From JAFGTX01 sp942492225 (GTDB taxonomy: Bacteria; Bacillota; Clostridia; Peptostreptococcales; Acidaminobacteraceae), in the NCBI GenBank assembly GCA_942492225.1, contig CALODS010000054.1, positions 1 to 28,583 of the forward strand: a DNA stretch of 28,583 nucleotides. The letters run 5' to 3'. Position numbers and translations under genes: made by a program. Below the pieces are notes generated by a model, which saw only the letters and a list, made by a program, of their open reading frames with translations, was not told the origin of the DNA and did no database searches. This document shows positions 9,669 through 18,705 of this stretch, piece by piece. Every line of letters begins with the position of its first letter. The stretch's first letter is position 1.

Positions 9669-10571
9669 ATGATAAAGATAAAAGTCCCTGCTACAACTGC
9701 AAATGTAGGACCTGGATTTGACTCAGTTGGTATAGCTCTTAATATATTTAACTCTTTGACAGTAAAAAAACTTGAAACGGATCAAGAGTTCATTTGGCCA
9801 ACTGACACCATACCATTTCCTGAATCCGACAATCTTATTTTACAAGCGTGTCACTATGTCTTAAAAAAACATCCTGACAAGAGAATCGGCTTCTCCATCC
9901 AAATGGATGAATGTAATATCCCTATTTCTAGAGGACTTGGCAGTTCAGCAGCAGCTATTGTTGCTGGTTTATTTGCTGCCAATTTTCTTCTAGACGATTA
10001 TTATGATATTGAAGATATTATAACTTTTGCAACTGATTTAGAAGGTCATCCCGACAATGTTGTGCCTGCAATACTTGGCGGAATGGTTATTTCAACTGTT
10101 GAAAACAATGAAGTGCTTCATTCAACTGTTCAATTTCCAAAAGACATTATTTTTAATGTAATGGTTCCAGACTTTAAACTTTCTACAAGCCTTGCAAGGG
10201 AAGTATTGCCATTATCATATTCACGTAACGAATGCGTCCTTAATATTTCAAGGGTTAGCATGTTGATTAATTCGCTTATTATTGGTGATTACGATAAAAT
10301 TAGACCTTGCTTAAAAGATGCCATTCATCAACCCTATAGGCTGTCATTAATCAACAATAGTCAATTGATTATGCAACAGGCAAAAGAACTAAATGCATTG
10401 GGTGAATTTATTAGTGGCGCTGGACCTACATTGATTGCTTTAACATTAACAAATGATTGTTCATTCAAAAAAAATATGACGCATTATCTTATGGGTTTAA
10501 CAGATAAGTGGTCAATTGAGCAGGTCATGATTAATATATCTGGAACAGTGACTGAGGTGATTTATGAATAA
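9669..10571 (+). CDS. thrB: Homoserine kinase, 300 aa
   Basis: This GHMP-family kinase phosphorylates homoserine to O-phosphohomoserine, the step before threonine synthase. The N-terminus reads IKVPATTANVGPGFDSVGIA, and the phosphate-binding loop PISRGLGSSAAAIVAG lies at about 86-101. GHPDNVVPAILGG follows, and the C-terminal GHMP motif is ISGAGPTLIAL. Length is normal. AAGGAG lies before the ATG. The last 8 nt overlap the aspartokinase start, so translation is likely coupled. No thrC is in the window. Confidence 0.95.
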   Translation: MIKIKVPATTANVGPGFDSVGIALNIFNSLTVKKLETDQEFIWPTDTIPFPESDNLILQACHYVLKKHPDKRIGFSIQMDECNIPISRGLGSSAAAIVAGLFAANFLLDDYYDIEDIITFATDLEGHPDNVVPAILGGMVISTVENNEVLHSTVQFPKDIIFNVMVPDFKLSTSLAREVLPLSYSRNECVLNISRVSMLINSLIIGDYDKIRPCLKDAIHQPYRLSLINNSQLIMQQAKELNALGEFISGAGPTLIALTLTNDCSFKKNMTHYLMGLTDKWSIEQVMINISGTVTEVIYE

Positions 10572-11769
10572 CATTATTGTACAAAAATTTGGTGGAACAT
10601 CCGTTGGATCAACCGATCTCATTAAAAAAGTTGCACAAAGAGTTGTTGCTGACAAAAAAAATGGTAAAAAAATTGTCGTTGTTGTTTCAGCAATGGGTAA
10701 ATCTACGGATCATTTAGTACAAATGGCTTTTGATGTCCATGCAGAACCCTCTTCTAGAGAAATGGATGTTCTTCTTTCAACCGGTGAACAAGTTTCAATT
10801 TCATTGCTAGCAATGGCCATTGAATCCCTTGGTGAAAAAGCCATTTCCCTGACAGGTGCACAATGTGGTATTATTACGGATTCGACTCACAAGAATGCCC
10901 GTATTGCTGAGATAAAGACGAATAGACTTCTTAATGAACTCAATGACGATTACATTGTCATCGTTGCAGGTTTTCAGGGCATCACTAACGATTTGGATAT
11001 TTCTACTCTTGGTCGTGGTGGATCAGATACAACTGCTGTTGCCCTAGCTGCTGCATTGAAAGCAGAACGTTGCGAAATATACACTGATGTAGATGGTGTG
11101 TATTCGGCAGATCCACGTAAGGTAAAAGATGCTAAGCGTATGGATATAATCAGTTATGATGAAATGCTAGAACTTGCAAAACTAGGTGCTCAAGTACTAC
11201 ATCCACGTGCTGTTGAAATGGCACGAAATTATAATGTCCCATTATACGTTAGACCAAGTCATACTGATGGAAAAGGAACAAAAATAGCTGAGGTGAATAA
11301 TTTGGAAAATTACAAAGTAAGAGGAGTAACAATTGATAATGATATTGCACGGTTATCAATTACTGGCGTACCTGACAAACCAGGCATCGCTTTTAGACTA
11401 TTTGAACGACTTGCAGAAAATAGTATTACAATAGATATGATTATACAAAATCTAAACCATAACACACAAAATGATATTTCTTTCACGGTTCCACAAGACT
11501 GTATTGAAAAATCTAAAAAAATTGCTGACATTTTTAAAGAAGAAATCGGTGCAAATGCTGTTCTTACAAAGACAAATGTTTCAAAAATTTCTGTCGTTGG
11601 TACTGGTATTACGAGCAATCCGCTCATTGCATCAAAGATGTTTGGCGCACTTTATGAGCTTGGTGTTAACATTGAAATGATCAGTACATCAGAAACTAAA
11701 ATATCATGTATTATTGAAGAACAAGATTCAGACGAGATTCTTAAGAAAATTCATTCACTTTTTTTCTAA
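10564..11769 (+). CDS. lysC: Aspartate kinase, 401 aa
   Basis: It catalyses the first step of the aspartate pathway (aspartate to aspartyl phosphate). Visible: KFGGTSVG at the N-terminus, the GRGGSDTTAVALAAAL nucleotide/substrate region (about 149-164), EIYTDVDGVYSADPR, and LGAQVLHPRAVEMA. Two C-terminal ACT domains follow from about residue 260 (ITGVPDKPGIAFRLFERLAE and ISVVGTGITSNPLIASKMF). The length matches the Firmicutes lysC/Ask type. GAGGTG within the end of thrB serves as binding site. It ends the operon, with a terminator about 30 bp downstream. Which lysine or threonine isoform it is cannot be told from sequence. Confidence 0.94.
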   Translation: MNNIIVQKFGGTSVGSTDLIKKVAQRVVADKKNGKKIVVVVSAMGKSTDHLVQMAFDVHAEPSSREMDVLLSTGEQVSISLLAMAIESLGEKAISLTGAQCGIITDSTHKNARIAEIKTNRLLNELNDDYIVIVAGFQGITNDLDISTLGRGGSDTTAVALAAALKAERCEIYTDVDGVYSADPRKVKDAKRMDIISYDEMLELAKLGAQVLHPRAVEMARNYNVPLYVRPSHTDGKGTKIAEVNNLENYKVRGVTIDNDIARLSITGVPDKPGIAFRLFERLAENSITIDMIIQNLNHNTQNDISFTVPQDCIEKSKKIADIFKEEIGANAVLTKTNVSKISVVGTGITSNPLIASKMFGALYELGVNIEMISTSETKISCIIEEQDSDEILKKIHSLFF

Positions 11770-11797
11770 ATATTATAACCGACTAAAGTTTAAAATA

Positions 11798-11834
11798 AAG
11801 AAGAACCCTACACTAGGTACTGGGTTCTTCTTTT
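11798..11834. terminator. Bidirectional terminator between lysC and phoU
   Basis: An 11-bp stem (AAGAAGAACCC/GGGTTCTTCTT) with a 13-nt loop ends in a T-rich stretch in both directions. It serves the convergent lysC (plus) and phoU (minus) operons. Confidence 0.85.
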
Positions 11835-11847
11835 GCATAATTATCTA

Positions 11848-12504
11848 TTAATAGTTCTCACGTATACCTTCAATCATATATATGACACGTTCACAAATAT
11901 TCGTCACGTGGTCTGCCATTCGTTCTAGGTGCCGACCAACAAATAACAGTCGTATAATTTGTTGTTTCGTTTGCTTATCATCAACTTTATACTCTAGTAA
12001 ATCTGTATAAATATGTTCATACAATTCGTCAACTTTATCATCAAGTAACGCAATCTCTCTTGCTTTATCAACATCCTTATTGACAAAAGCATCCAAACTC
12101 CCCTTAACCATCGATTTTACAAATCCTTCCATCTTAGGAAGATCAATTAATGGTTTAATAAATTCTTCAGATTCTTCAAATTCCAGTGTAATCTTTGCAA
12201 TATTAACAGCGTAGTCACCAATGCGTTCAAGATCTGTGATAATCTTTAGAATACCTGCGATTTCTCTAAGATCTCCTGCAAGTGGTTGTTGTAATGCGAT
12301 TAGAGCGATACACTTTTTTTCTACTTCTATTTCTAAATAATCTATATTCTTGTCTAGTGCAATAACTCTTTTAGCAAGTTCGCGATCCTGCACCAAAAAT
12401 GATTTAAATGCTAACGAAACTATTTCTTCTACTTCTGCGCCCATTTTAATCAATAAATTCTCCATATCTTGCAATTTTTCATCAAATCTTGCTCTTACTC
12501 TCAT
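11848..12504 (-). CDS. phoU: PhoU, phosphate-signalling regulator, 218 aa
   Basis: This cytoplasmic all-helical protein has two tandem PhoU repeats that bind metal clusters. It couples the state of the PstSCAB transporter to the PhoR kinase and prevents phosphate over-uptake. The metal-binding signatures are visible in each repeat: DLERIGDYAVNIA (about 91-103) and HLERMADHVTNICE (about 192-205). Length is typical. AGGAGGG lies before the ATG, and pstB ends 8 bp upstream, so it is the last gene of the pst operon. Confidence 0.95.
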   Translation of the reverse strand: MRVRARFDEKLQDMENLLIKMGAEVEEIVSLAFKSFLVQDRELAKRVIALDKNIDYLEIEVEKKCIALIALQQPLAGDLREIAGILKIITDLERIGDYAVNIAKITLEFEESEEFIKPLIDLPKMEGFVKSMVKGSLDAFVNKDVDKAREIALLDDKVDELYEHIYTDLLEYKVDDKQTKQQIIRLLFVGRHLERMADHVTNICERVIYMIEGIRENY

Positions 12505-12512
12505 ACACCCTC

Positions 12513-13271
12513 CTAGCCGAATCTGCCGGTAATATAATCTTCTGTTTTCTTATGTTTTGGATTAGAAAACAATTTAGTTGTTTTTCCATATTCAATGAGT
12601 TCACCCATTAAAAAAAATGCTGTATTATCTGATATACGACCAGCTTGTTGCATGGAATGTGTAACAATAACAATCGTATAATCTTTTTTTAGTTCTATTG
12701 CTAATTCTTCAATTTTAAGTGTTGCGATTGGATCCAATGCAGAGGTTGGTTCATCCATGAGCAGCACCTCAGGCTCAACTGCTAATGCTCTTGCAATGCA
12801 TAAACGTTGTTGTTGACCACCTGACATCCCCAAAGCATTGTCTTTAAGTCTATCTTTGACTTCATCCCAAAGTGCCGCTTGACGTAAACTCCGCTCTACA
12901 ATTTCGTCTAACTCAGATTTTTTCTTAACACCATGGGCACGGGGTCCATATGCAACGTTATCATAAATACTCATTGGAAATGGATTCGGTTTCTGAAATA
13001 CCATACCAACACGTCTCCGTAAATTTATCACGTCCATTCCATCGTATACATTTTGGCCATCTAGTTGAATTTCACCATCAACTTTTGCCCCTTCAATTAG
13101 ATCATTCATTCTATTTAGTGTTCTAAGGAATGTCGATTTTCCACAACCTGACGGACCAATAAGTGCAGTAATACCATTCGGTTCTATATCTAAATTGATT
13201 TTTTTTAAAGCTTGAAAATTATCATAATAAAAATCTAAATCCTTAATACTAAATTTCGATTTTGTTTTCAT
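12513..13271 (-). CDS. pstB: Phosphate ABC transporter ATP-binding protein, 252 aa
   Basis: This is the ATPase that drives phosphate uptake through PstC-PstA. The Walker A motif GPSGCGKST is at 39-47, then VGMVFQKPNPFPMSIYDNVAYG split around the Q-loop, the signature MSGGQQQRLCIARALA, Walker B VLLMDEPTSALDP, and the switch His in VIVTHSMQQAGR. QKPNPFPMSIYDN is a hallmark of PstB. AAGAGGTG lies before the ATG. It is separated from pstA by the inserted chemoreceptor gene. Confidence 0.97.
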   Translation of the reverse strand: MKTKSKFSIKDLDFYYDNFQALKKINLDIEPNGITALIGPSGCGKSTFLRTLNRMNDLIEGAKVDGEIQLDGQNVYDGMDVINLRRRVGMVFQKPNPFPMSIYDNVAYGPRAHGVKKKSELDEIVERSLRQAALWDEVKDRLKDNALGMSGGQQQRLCIARALAVEPEVLLMDEPTSALDPIATLKIEELAIELKKDYTIVIVTHSMQQAGRISDNTAFFLMGELIEYGKTTKLFSNPKHKKTEDYITGRFG

Positions 13272-13333
13272 CTGTTCACCTCTTAAGTTTGCATTATCAA
13301 ATTAATTTACTGGTAGCTTTACGCCATTATTTA

Positions 13334-15454
13334 TTAGTATTTAAACTTACTTACTTCATCTTTCAACTTTCCTGAAAGTTTATCAAGTGCTGTGCTTGAA
13401 TTTGTTAAATCTTTTGCTATTTCTGTTTGTGTCGCAATTGTCTCTGAAGCAGCTGAAGAAGCATTTGTATTTTGTGTGCTAACACTTGACAGTGATAGAA
13501 TCTCTTCTTCAACTTGTTGCCTCATCATATTAATGTGCATCTGATATTGATCAAGTTTATTGATCAGTTTATGGCTTGCTTTCATCGCACAACTAATTTC
13601 TGAATATTTTTCTTTTGTCTCTTGTACGCTCTTCATTTGAACAGCTGAAACATTTGTTAATGAATCTATTTTTAATTTTACTTCGTTATTATCCTTGCGC
13701 ATTTTAATAATACTATCACTAATTGTGTTACTGTACTCTTTCGATTGATAAGCCAATTTTCTTATTTCATCCGATACAACTGCAAATCCAAGACCATGTT
13801 CTCCTGCTCTACTGGCTTCAATAGATGCATTTAATGATAAAAGATTTGTTTTTTCTGCAATTCCCATAATTAGATCTGTCACATTCTCAATTTCTTTAAA
13901 GCTGCTGTGAGAACGTATAATTCCATCTAATAATAATTTATTCGTTTGCATAGTTTCTTTATTGACTATATTCAACTTGTTTACTATGTTAAGGCCTGTT
14001 TCAACTAATGTTTCAACTTCATCCATAAACGTAACAACTGCTTTTAACTCTCTTTGATGCTCAACGAGTACACCATTTAACTCAGAACTTTTTATAAGTG
14101 CTTTGTCAGTACTTTTATCTTGTTCTTCGCAACCTATGGATATTTCTGTTACTAATTCTTTTGCAAGTGTTGAAGTGTTTAATGATAACACCGCATTTTT
14201 ATGAAGTTTTGAAGCTGCTTCAACAACCTCTTCCGCAGAAAAATCTACTTCTTTAAGAAGCTGTATTAAATTATCTGAGATACTTATAATTGCACGTTCT
14301 AAGCGCCCAATTTCATCGCGTCGATCAAAATCTTTTAGAGACTCCTTGTCTATATTGAGTTCATAATTTGATATTCTATTCGCCACATGAATGATACGGT
14401 TAATCGGCAAACTAATTGACCTCGAAACAAGCACTGCAAATCCCATTGATAAAACTATAATGATACACGCAATAATCATTGCCATTCTTTTATAGCCTTC
14501 TAATACACTAAAGGCTTCTTCCATCCGAACTTCTGTTATTAATCCTACAAACTCTTCACCAATTTTGGTCACTGTCAATGAACCAATCACTTGATAACCA
14601 GTCGTATTAGAATACTGAAACGTTTTATTGTAACTGGTATTTCCAGTCAGAATCGCTTCTTTCAAAAGTGATGCTGCTTGTGTTTCTATACTGTTTACCA
14701 ATGCAGACTTTGTGTTATAAGGTGGTTGAATAGTATTCGTAATAAGCATTCCATCTTCTTTTATTAGAAAGGTATCCCCATTTTTTGAAACCATATCAAT
14801 ACCTTCATGGACTAATTTATTAAGTGCTTCTTGATTTAACACCATATTCAAAGTACCAATAGGACTTGTTTCATTAATAGATTTGTATGAATAAATAGGT
14901 GTTGATAAAACTAAAATATTGTCATCTATAAAACTATTTCTAAATAAAGTCGACCAATTTTGTTCTCCGTTCATTGCTTTTTCGACAAAAGTATTTGAAA
15001 AAACGAGAGGCGATAAATCTAGTGTATCGTAGTTCAAACTATAAACGACTTCGTTATATTTATTGGTTATAAAAATATCTGTAAAACCATACAAGTCAAC
15101 TGGATTCTTTATAATCTTTTTAAAATCCTCTTCTATTTGTCTCACTTCTTCTTTATTAGCGTTAAATGTATTTAAATGATCTAAACCTTGAGTAATATTA
15201 GTAGAATTGCTTAATATACCCGCATCGATTTCTCTTGATTTAAAGTACTCATATATGCGTTCATGTGTCATTTTAATATGAAGTTGATTTTTTGAGAACA
15301 CACCCTCTTCAATTAAATGAATTGAGTTTGAAATATTGTAATAGGACACTAAAATTATTGGAATAAAACTTACTGCTATCGCCATTAAAATAAGTTTTGT
15401 TTGCAATGTATAGTTTTTTAATCGTATTTTTTCAAATCGATTCATCAGGTTCAC
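13334..15454 (-). CDS. Methyl-accepting chemotaxis protein inside the pst operon, 706 aa
   Basis: This is a transmembrane chemoreceptor. TM1 is at about 21-38, then an extracellular region (about 40-322) whose size and ITNKYNEVVYSL / LIKEDGMLITN pattern suggest a double Cache ligand-binding domain. TM2 is at about 324-345, HAMP at about 346-400, and a cytoplasmic helical hairpin has the conserved tip AEKTNLLSLNASIEASRAGE and GFAVVSDEIRKLA (533-568). That tip contacts CheA/CheW. The start is a GTG with GGAGG at 6 nt; the internal ATG three codons later has poor spacing. It begins 15 bp after pstA and ends 62 bp before pstB, so it is co-oriented within the phosphate operon. A role in phosphate taxis is inferred; no ligand can be read from sequence. 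Confidence 0.93.
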   Translation of the reverse strand: MNLMNRFEKIRLKNYTLQTKLILMAIAVSFIPIILVSYYNISNSIHLIEEGVFSKNQLHIKMTHERIYEYFKSREIDAGILSNSTNITQGLDHLNTFNANKEEVRQIEEDFKKIIKNPVDLYGFTDIFITNKYNEVVYSLNYDTLDLSPLVFSNTFVEKAMNGEQNWSTLFRNSFIDDNILVLSTPIYSYKSINETSPIGTLNMVLNQEALNKLVHEGIDMVSKNGDTFLIKEDGMLITNTIQPPYNTKSALVNSIETQAASLLKEAILTGNTSYNKTFQYSNTTGYQVIGSLTVTKIGEEFVGLITEVRMEEAFSVLEGYKRMAMIIACIIIVLSMGFAVLVSRSISLPINRIIHVANRISNYELNIDKESLKDFDRRDEIGRLERAIISISDNLIQLLKEVDFSAEEVVEAASKLHKNAVLSLNTSTLAKELVTEISIGCEEQDKSTDKALIKSSELNGVLVEHQRELKAVVTFMDEVETLVETGLNIVNKLNIVNKETMQTNKLLLDGIIRSHSSFKEIENVTDLIMGIAEKTNLLSLNASIEASRAGEHGLGFAVVSDEIRKLAYQSKEYSNTISDSIIKMRKDNNEVKLKIDSLTNVSAVQMKSVQETKEKYSEISCAMKASHKLINKLDQYQMHINMMRQQVEEEILSLSSVSTQNTNASSAASETIATQTEIAKDLTNSSTALDKLSGKLKDEVSKFKY

Positions 15455-15469
15455 TGTTGTCCTCCATCG

Positions 15470-16432
15470 CTAATATCGTCTTTGAAATTTATTACGAATA
15501 ATAATCGCCACAGAATTCAGCAAAAATAAAATAGTTAATAGTACGATAATCGTTGCTGCAGCAAGATTTGCATATTCTGGCGTCAATACGGTATCTAGCG
15601 TCCAGTAGTAAATCTGAATGGGTAAGGTCGTAAAATCATCCATGAAAGACCCCGGTGTTTTTAATATTAGAGTTGGTATACCTAAAACAACTAACGGCGC
15701 TGTCTCACCTATTGCACGTGATAGTGCAAGGATAGAACCCGTCATAATACCAGGAATCGCTGACGGTAAAACTACTTTTCTCACCGTTGTCCATTTAGAT
15801 GCACCTAATCCATAAGAAGCTTCTCTCAAATAGTTTGGAACAGCTTTAATTGCTTCTTGGCTCGAAACAACAACATTGGGAAGTACTAATAACGAAAGGG
15901 TTAACCCACCAGCCAAAACACTTGAACCTAAATGAAATAGTCGGCCAAACACCGTTAACCCCAAAAGACCAAAGATAACTGATGGCACACCAGCCAAATT
16001 GGATATATTAACACTAATCAGCGTATTTATTCGTCCTTTTTGGGCGTACTCTTCAAGAAAAATTGCTGTTGCTACCCCAGCTAATAATGTCACAGGTGCA
16101 ACGACAATCATTAACATTGCAGACCCAATAATAACAGATTTAATACCTGCACGCTCAGGTCTAATCGATAGACGTCCAAATAAAAAATCTAAGTCTAGCC
16201 AACCAATACTTGTTGAAATTGTTTCATATAATAATATTCCTAAAACGAACATAATGAACAAAATTATTACTGTAAAAAAAGCTTCCGCTATTTTATTCCA
16301 TCTATTTCTTTCTTTTACACGTTTTTCAGCTTTTATCGGATCAATATATTTTTTACTCATACTTTTTTCATTTGAAAGGGTTTTGATAGGAGTAGTTATA
16401 ACTTTTTCTTTTAACATGCTTGTAGTGTCCAT
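15470..16432 (-). CDS. pstA: Phosphate ABC transporter permease PstA, 320 aa
   Basis: This is the second membrane subunit of the PstSCAB importer. An extended basic cytoplasmic N-terminus (about 50 residues) precedes about six membrane segments. Typical motifs are present: SNLAGVPSVIFGLLGLTVF, EAIKAVPNYLREASYGLGAS (the EAA loop that docks PstB), and LALSRAIGETAPLVVLG. The ATG at 16432 is chosen because AAGGGAG sits 10 nt upstream within the end of pstC; an upstream in-frame start at 16477 would overlap pstC by 41 nt without a binding site. It follows pstC by 4 bp. Confidence 0.94.
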   Translation of the reverse strand: MDTTSMLKEKVITTPIKTLSNEKSMSKKYIDPIKAEKRVKERNRWNKIAEAFFTVIILFIMFVLGILLYETISTSIGWLDLDFLFGRLSIRPERAGIKSVIIGSAMLMIVVAPVTLLAGVATAIFLEEYAQKGRINTLISVNISNLAGVPSVIFGLLGLTVFGRLFHLGSSVLAGGLTLSLLVLPNVVVSSQEAIKAVPNYLREASYGLGASKWTTVRKVVLPSAIPGIMTGSILALSRAIGETAPLVVLGIPTLILKTPGSFMDDFTTLPIQIYYWTLDTVLTPEYANLAAATIIVLLTILFLLNSVAIIIRNKFQRRY

Positions 16433-16436
16433 TACT

Positions 16437-17339
16437 TTAATACTCCCTTCTATATTTTTTTGTAATATATTTAGCAAATAAATTGGTTATCATTGTAAAG
16501 GTAAACAGCATAAGCCCAACTGCATACAAACTATAATAGCCTACAGTGCCACTACCAGCATCGCCGCTTGTAAATTCCACGATGTAAGCAGTCATTGTTT
16601 GCATTGGTTGTGTTATATTCGTTGTAAAGTTTTTTGCACTACCACTTGCAATTGTCACTATCATCGTTTCACCTATTGCTCTTGAAATAGCAAGAACAAA
16701 GGCGGCTACAATACCTGATATTGCAGCTGGAACAATAACTTTTGTAGCCACTTCTAATTTCGTTGATCCCAACCCATAAGCACCTTTTCTAATTGAATCT
16801 GGTACAGCACTCATTGCATCCTCTGATAACGATGTTACGATTGGTATAATCATAATGCCCATAACAAGACCTGGCGACAAGACATTTTTCGACTCTAAAT
16901 TTGGAATCAATTTCATTAACAACGGCGTAACTGTATTATATGCAAAAAAACCATAAACAATTGTTGGAATTCCAGCTAACACTTCCAAGATTGGCTTTAT
17001 CACACGCCTCTTCGCTGGTGATACAAATTCGCTTAAAAACATTGCTGAGCAAAGTCCTAACGGTGCTGCAACAATCATAGCTATCAGTGATGTCATGATT
17101 GTCCCCATAATTAGTGGCATAAAACCAAACGAAGGATTTTTAGCTTTTAATGGTTCAAGCTTTGTACTGAAAACCTCAGCAAAAGGCACTTCCGAAAAAA
17201 AATGTGCTGCATCTACAAGTAATGTGATGACAATTCCAATGGAAGTCAAAACTGAAATAGATGAAATGATGAAAAGTATAACTGGAACAAGTTTCTCTCC
17301 ATCAATATATTTTTTTAGTTTGATAATCCTATCTGTCAT
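16437..17339 (-). CDS. pstC: Phosphate ABC transporter permease PstC, 300 aa
   Basis: This is the first membrane subunit of the phosphate importer. It shows about six membrane segments, with MFLSEFVSPAKRR, LAGIPTIVYGFFAY, the EAA loop EDAMSAVPDSIRKGAYGLGS, and LAISRAIGETMIVTIASG. These distinguish PstC from PstA, as does the large periplasmic-side segment near the N-terminus (residues about 40-70). GGAG lies before the ATG. It lies 129 bp after pstS, with a strong hairpin in the gap. Confidence 0.94.
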   Translation of the reverse strand: MTDRIIKLKKYIDGEKLVPVILFIISSISVLTSIGIVITLLVDAAHFFSEVPFAEVFSTKLEPLKAKNPSFGFMPLIMGTIMTSLIAMIVAAPLGLCSAMFLSEFVSPAKRRVIKPILEVLAGIPTIVYGFFAYNTVTPLLMKLIPNLESKNVLSPGLVMGIMIIPIVTSLSEDAMSAVPDSIRKGAYGLGSTKLEVATKVIVPAAISGIVAAFVLAISRAIGETMIVTIASGSAKNFTTNITQPMQTMTAYIVEFTSGDAGSGTVGYYSLYAVGLMLFTFTMITNLFAKYITKKYRREY

Positions 17340-17409
17340 AATTTAGCTCCATTCACGATACAACTCTATTGCCGCATCGTTATTTTAAAAATTCTTTAAA
17401 TTACACAAG

Positions 17410-17433
17410 ACAAGAAGCTAAGTAGCTTCCTGC
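17410..17433 (-). repeat. Stem-loop between pstS and pstC
   Basis: On the minus strand GCAGGAAGCTA pairs with TAGCTTCTTGT (11 bp with G-U pairs, 2-nt formal loop). No U-tract follows. It may protect the pstS 3' end or attenuate transcription into the permease genes, which would raise pstS over pstCAB. This is an inference from position. Confidence 0.55.
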
Positions 17434-17468
17434 CCTATGTTTTAATGAGTCATTTATAATACTAATTT

Positions 17469-18491
17469 CTATTGCAAAGCGTCAAGTTGCTTTTGATATT
17501 CTACATACATACTGTCTGGTAGTGGTGCAAATCCATTGTCACCAGCCAATCTTTTCGCACCTTCAAAAGACACAACATACTTTGCAAAATCAAGCACTTG
17601 TGGTTTATCTTTAGCATAATTTACATTTAGATAAGTAAATACAGGGCGTGTAAATCCTGCGTATGCTAACTCTGTGCCAATCGTATCAAGAGTTGGTTCT
17701 ACTGGCCCATTTCCAAAATCTACGTGAACCGCTTGTAACTTATCAGTATTAGATACGTAGTAACCAAATCCGAAAAATGCGATTGCATTTTTATCAGAAG
17801 ATACTAAATCCACTAACGTTGAATACTCTTGTTGTAAACTAGCTGTTGAAACCATATCTTGTTCATCAAGAATTTTTTCATAGAAAAATTCATATGTACC
17901 ATGATTTTCATTTGGACCATAGAATTTAATTTCTTCTGCCGGCCATTCAGATCGAATATCTGACCATTTAGAAATATTACTTGATGCCAAGTACATATTC
18001 ACAATTTCTTCTCTTGTCATTTCAGTTGCCCAAGTATTTTCTTTGTTAATAACCATTGTTAACCCATCATACGCAAGTACAAACTCGTATACATTTTCGC
18101 CAAGCTTTAATCCTTTTTCTTCAAGTTGAGCTATTTCTTTGTCTTTAATTTTCCGTGAAGCATCAGAAAAATCTATTTCTCCGGGTATAAATTTTTTAAA
18201 TCCTGCTGAAGAACCTGCTCGACCTACTTGTACCGAAACATCTGGTTGTACATTTATCATGTAATCTTCTGCAATGTTTGCCATCAATGGATATACCGTC
18301 CCTGATCCATCTACAATAACAGCACCTTCTAATACGGTTGCTTCTTTTACTTCTTCCTGCATTACTTCTGCTGATGGTTCATTAGCTGTTGTTGTTTCTT
18401 GCGCTGGTGAACTACAACCTGCTAAAACACCTAAACTCATCATTACAACTAAACCCAATGCCACTATTTTTGATTTTAATAATTTGCTCAC
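17469..18491 (-). CDS. pstS: Phosphate-binding lipoprotein PstS, 340 aa
   Basis: This is the extracellular substrate-binding lipoprotein of the phosphate importer. The signal peptide ends in the lipobox LAGC (Cys26), followed by a Ser/Thr/Glu-rich linker (about 27-50). The mature protein shows the phosphate-binding pattern DGSGTVYP (about 61-68), GRAGSSAGFKKF, IDFSDASRKIK and GPNENHGTYEFFYEKIL. The start is a GTG with AAGGGAG at about 8 nt. It is the first gene of the operon, and a Pho-box-like repeat array lies about 100 bp upstream. Confidence 0.95.
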   Translation of the reverse strand: MSKLLKSKIVALGLVVMMSLGVLAGCSSPAQETTTANEPSAEVMQEEVKEATVLEGAVIVDGSGTVYPLMANIAEDYMINVQPDVSVQVGRAGSSAGFKKFIPGEIDFSDASRKIKDKEIAQLEEKGLKLGENVYEFVLAYDGLTMVINKENTWATEMTREEIVNMYLASSNISKWSDIRSEWPAEEIKFYGPNENHGTYEFFYEKILDEQDMVSTASLQQEYSTLVDLVSSDKNAIAFFGFGYYVSNTDKLQAVHVDFGNGPVEPTLDTIGTELAYAGFTRPVFTYLNVNYAKDKPQVLDFAKYVVSFEGAKRLAGDNGFAPLPDSMYVEYQKQLDALQ

Positions 18492-18585
18492 TTTACATAC
18501 TCCCTTTCGTTTATTAAGTAATTTATTTTATTTATTATTTACAATGCAAGTATAGCAATGGATAATTATGAACTTATTTAGCTTA

Positions 18586-18622
18586 TGTTAACTTGGCGTT
18601 AAGTTAACAATCTTTGTGTTAA
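18586..18622 (-). promoter_or_regulatory. Pho-box-like TTAACA repeats upstream of pstS
   Basis: On the minus strand the array reads TTAACA (18617-18622), TTAACT (18602-18607), TTAACG (18597-18602) and TTAACA (18586-18591). The last two start 11 bp apart, the spacing of PhoP half-sites in Bacillus. Possible -10 elements downstream are CATAAT (about 18565-18570) and TATACT (about 18549-18554). No consensus -35 is seen, as expected for an activator-dependent promoter. Confidence 0.7.
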
Positions 18623-18645
18623 GTCTTTTCGTTTCTCTTTCACGT

Positions 18646-18691
18646 AAAAAAAATGAAGCACTTCATCAAAGACGAAATGCTTCATTTTTTT
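18646..18691. terminator. Terminator after phoR
   Basis: The inverted repeat ATGAAGCA/TGCTTCAT (18653-18660 and 18678-18685) is flanked by A-runs and T-runs, giving a U-tract of 7-8 on the minus strand. It ends phoPR before the pstS promoter region. It is symmetrical and could act both ways. Confidence 0.85.
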
Positions 18692-18705
18692 ATAATTGTA
18701 CGCAA

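Noticed and set aside
16433..16477. Longer pstA start at 16477
   Set aside because: It overlaps pstC by 41 nt with no binding site, while AAGGGAG is correctly placed for the ATG at 16432.
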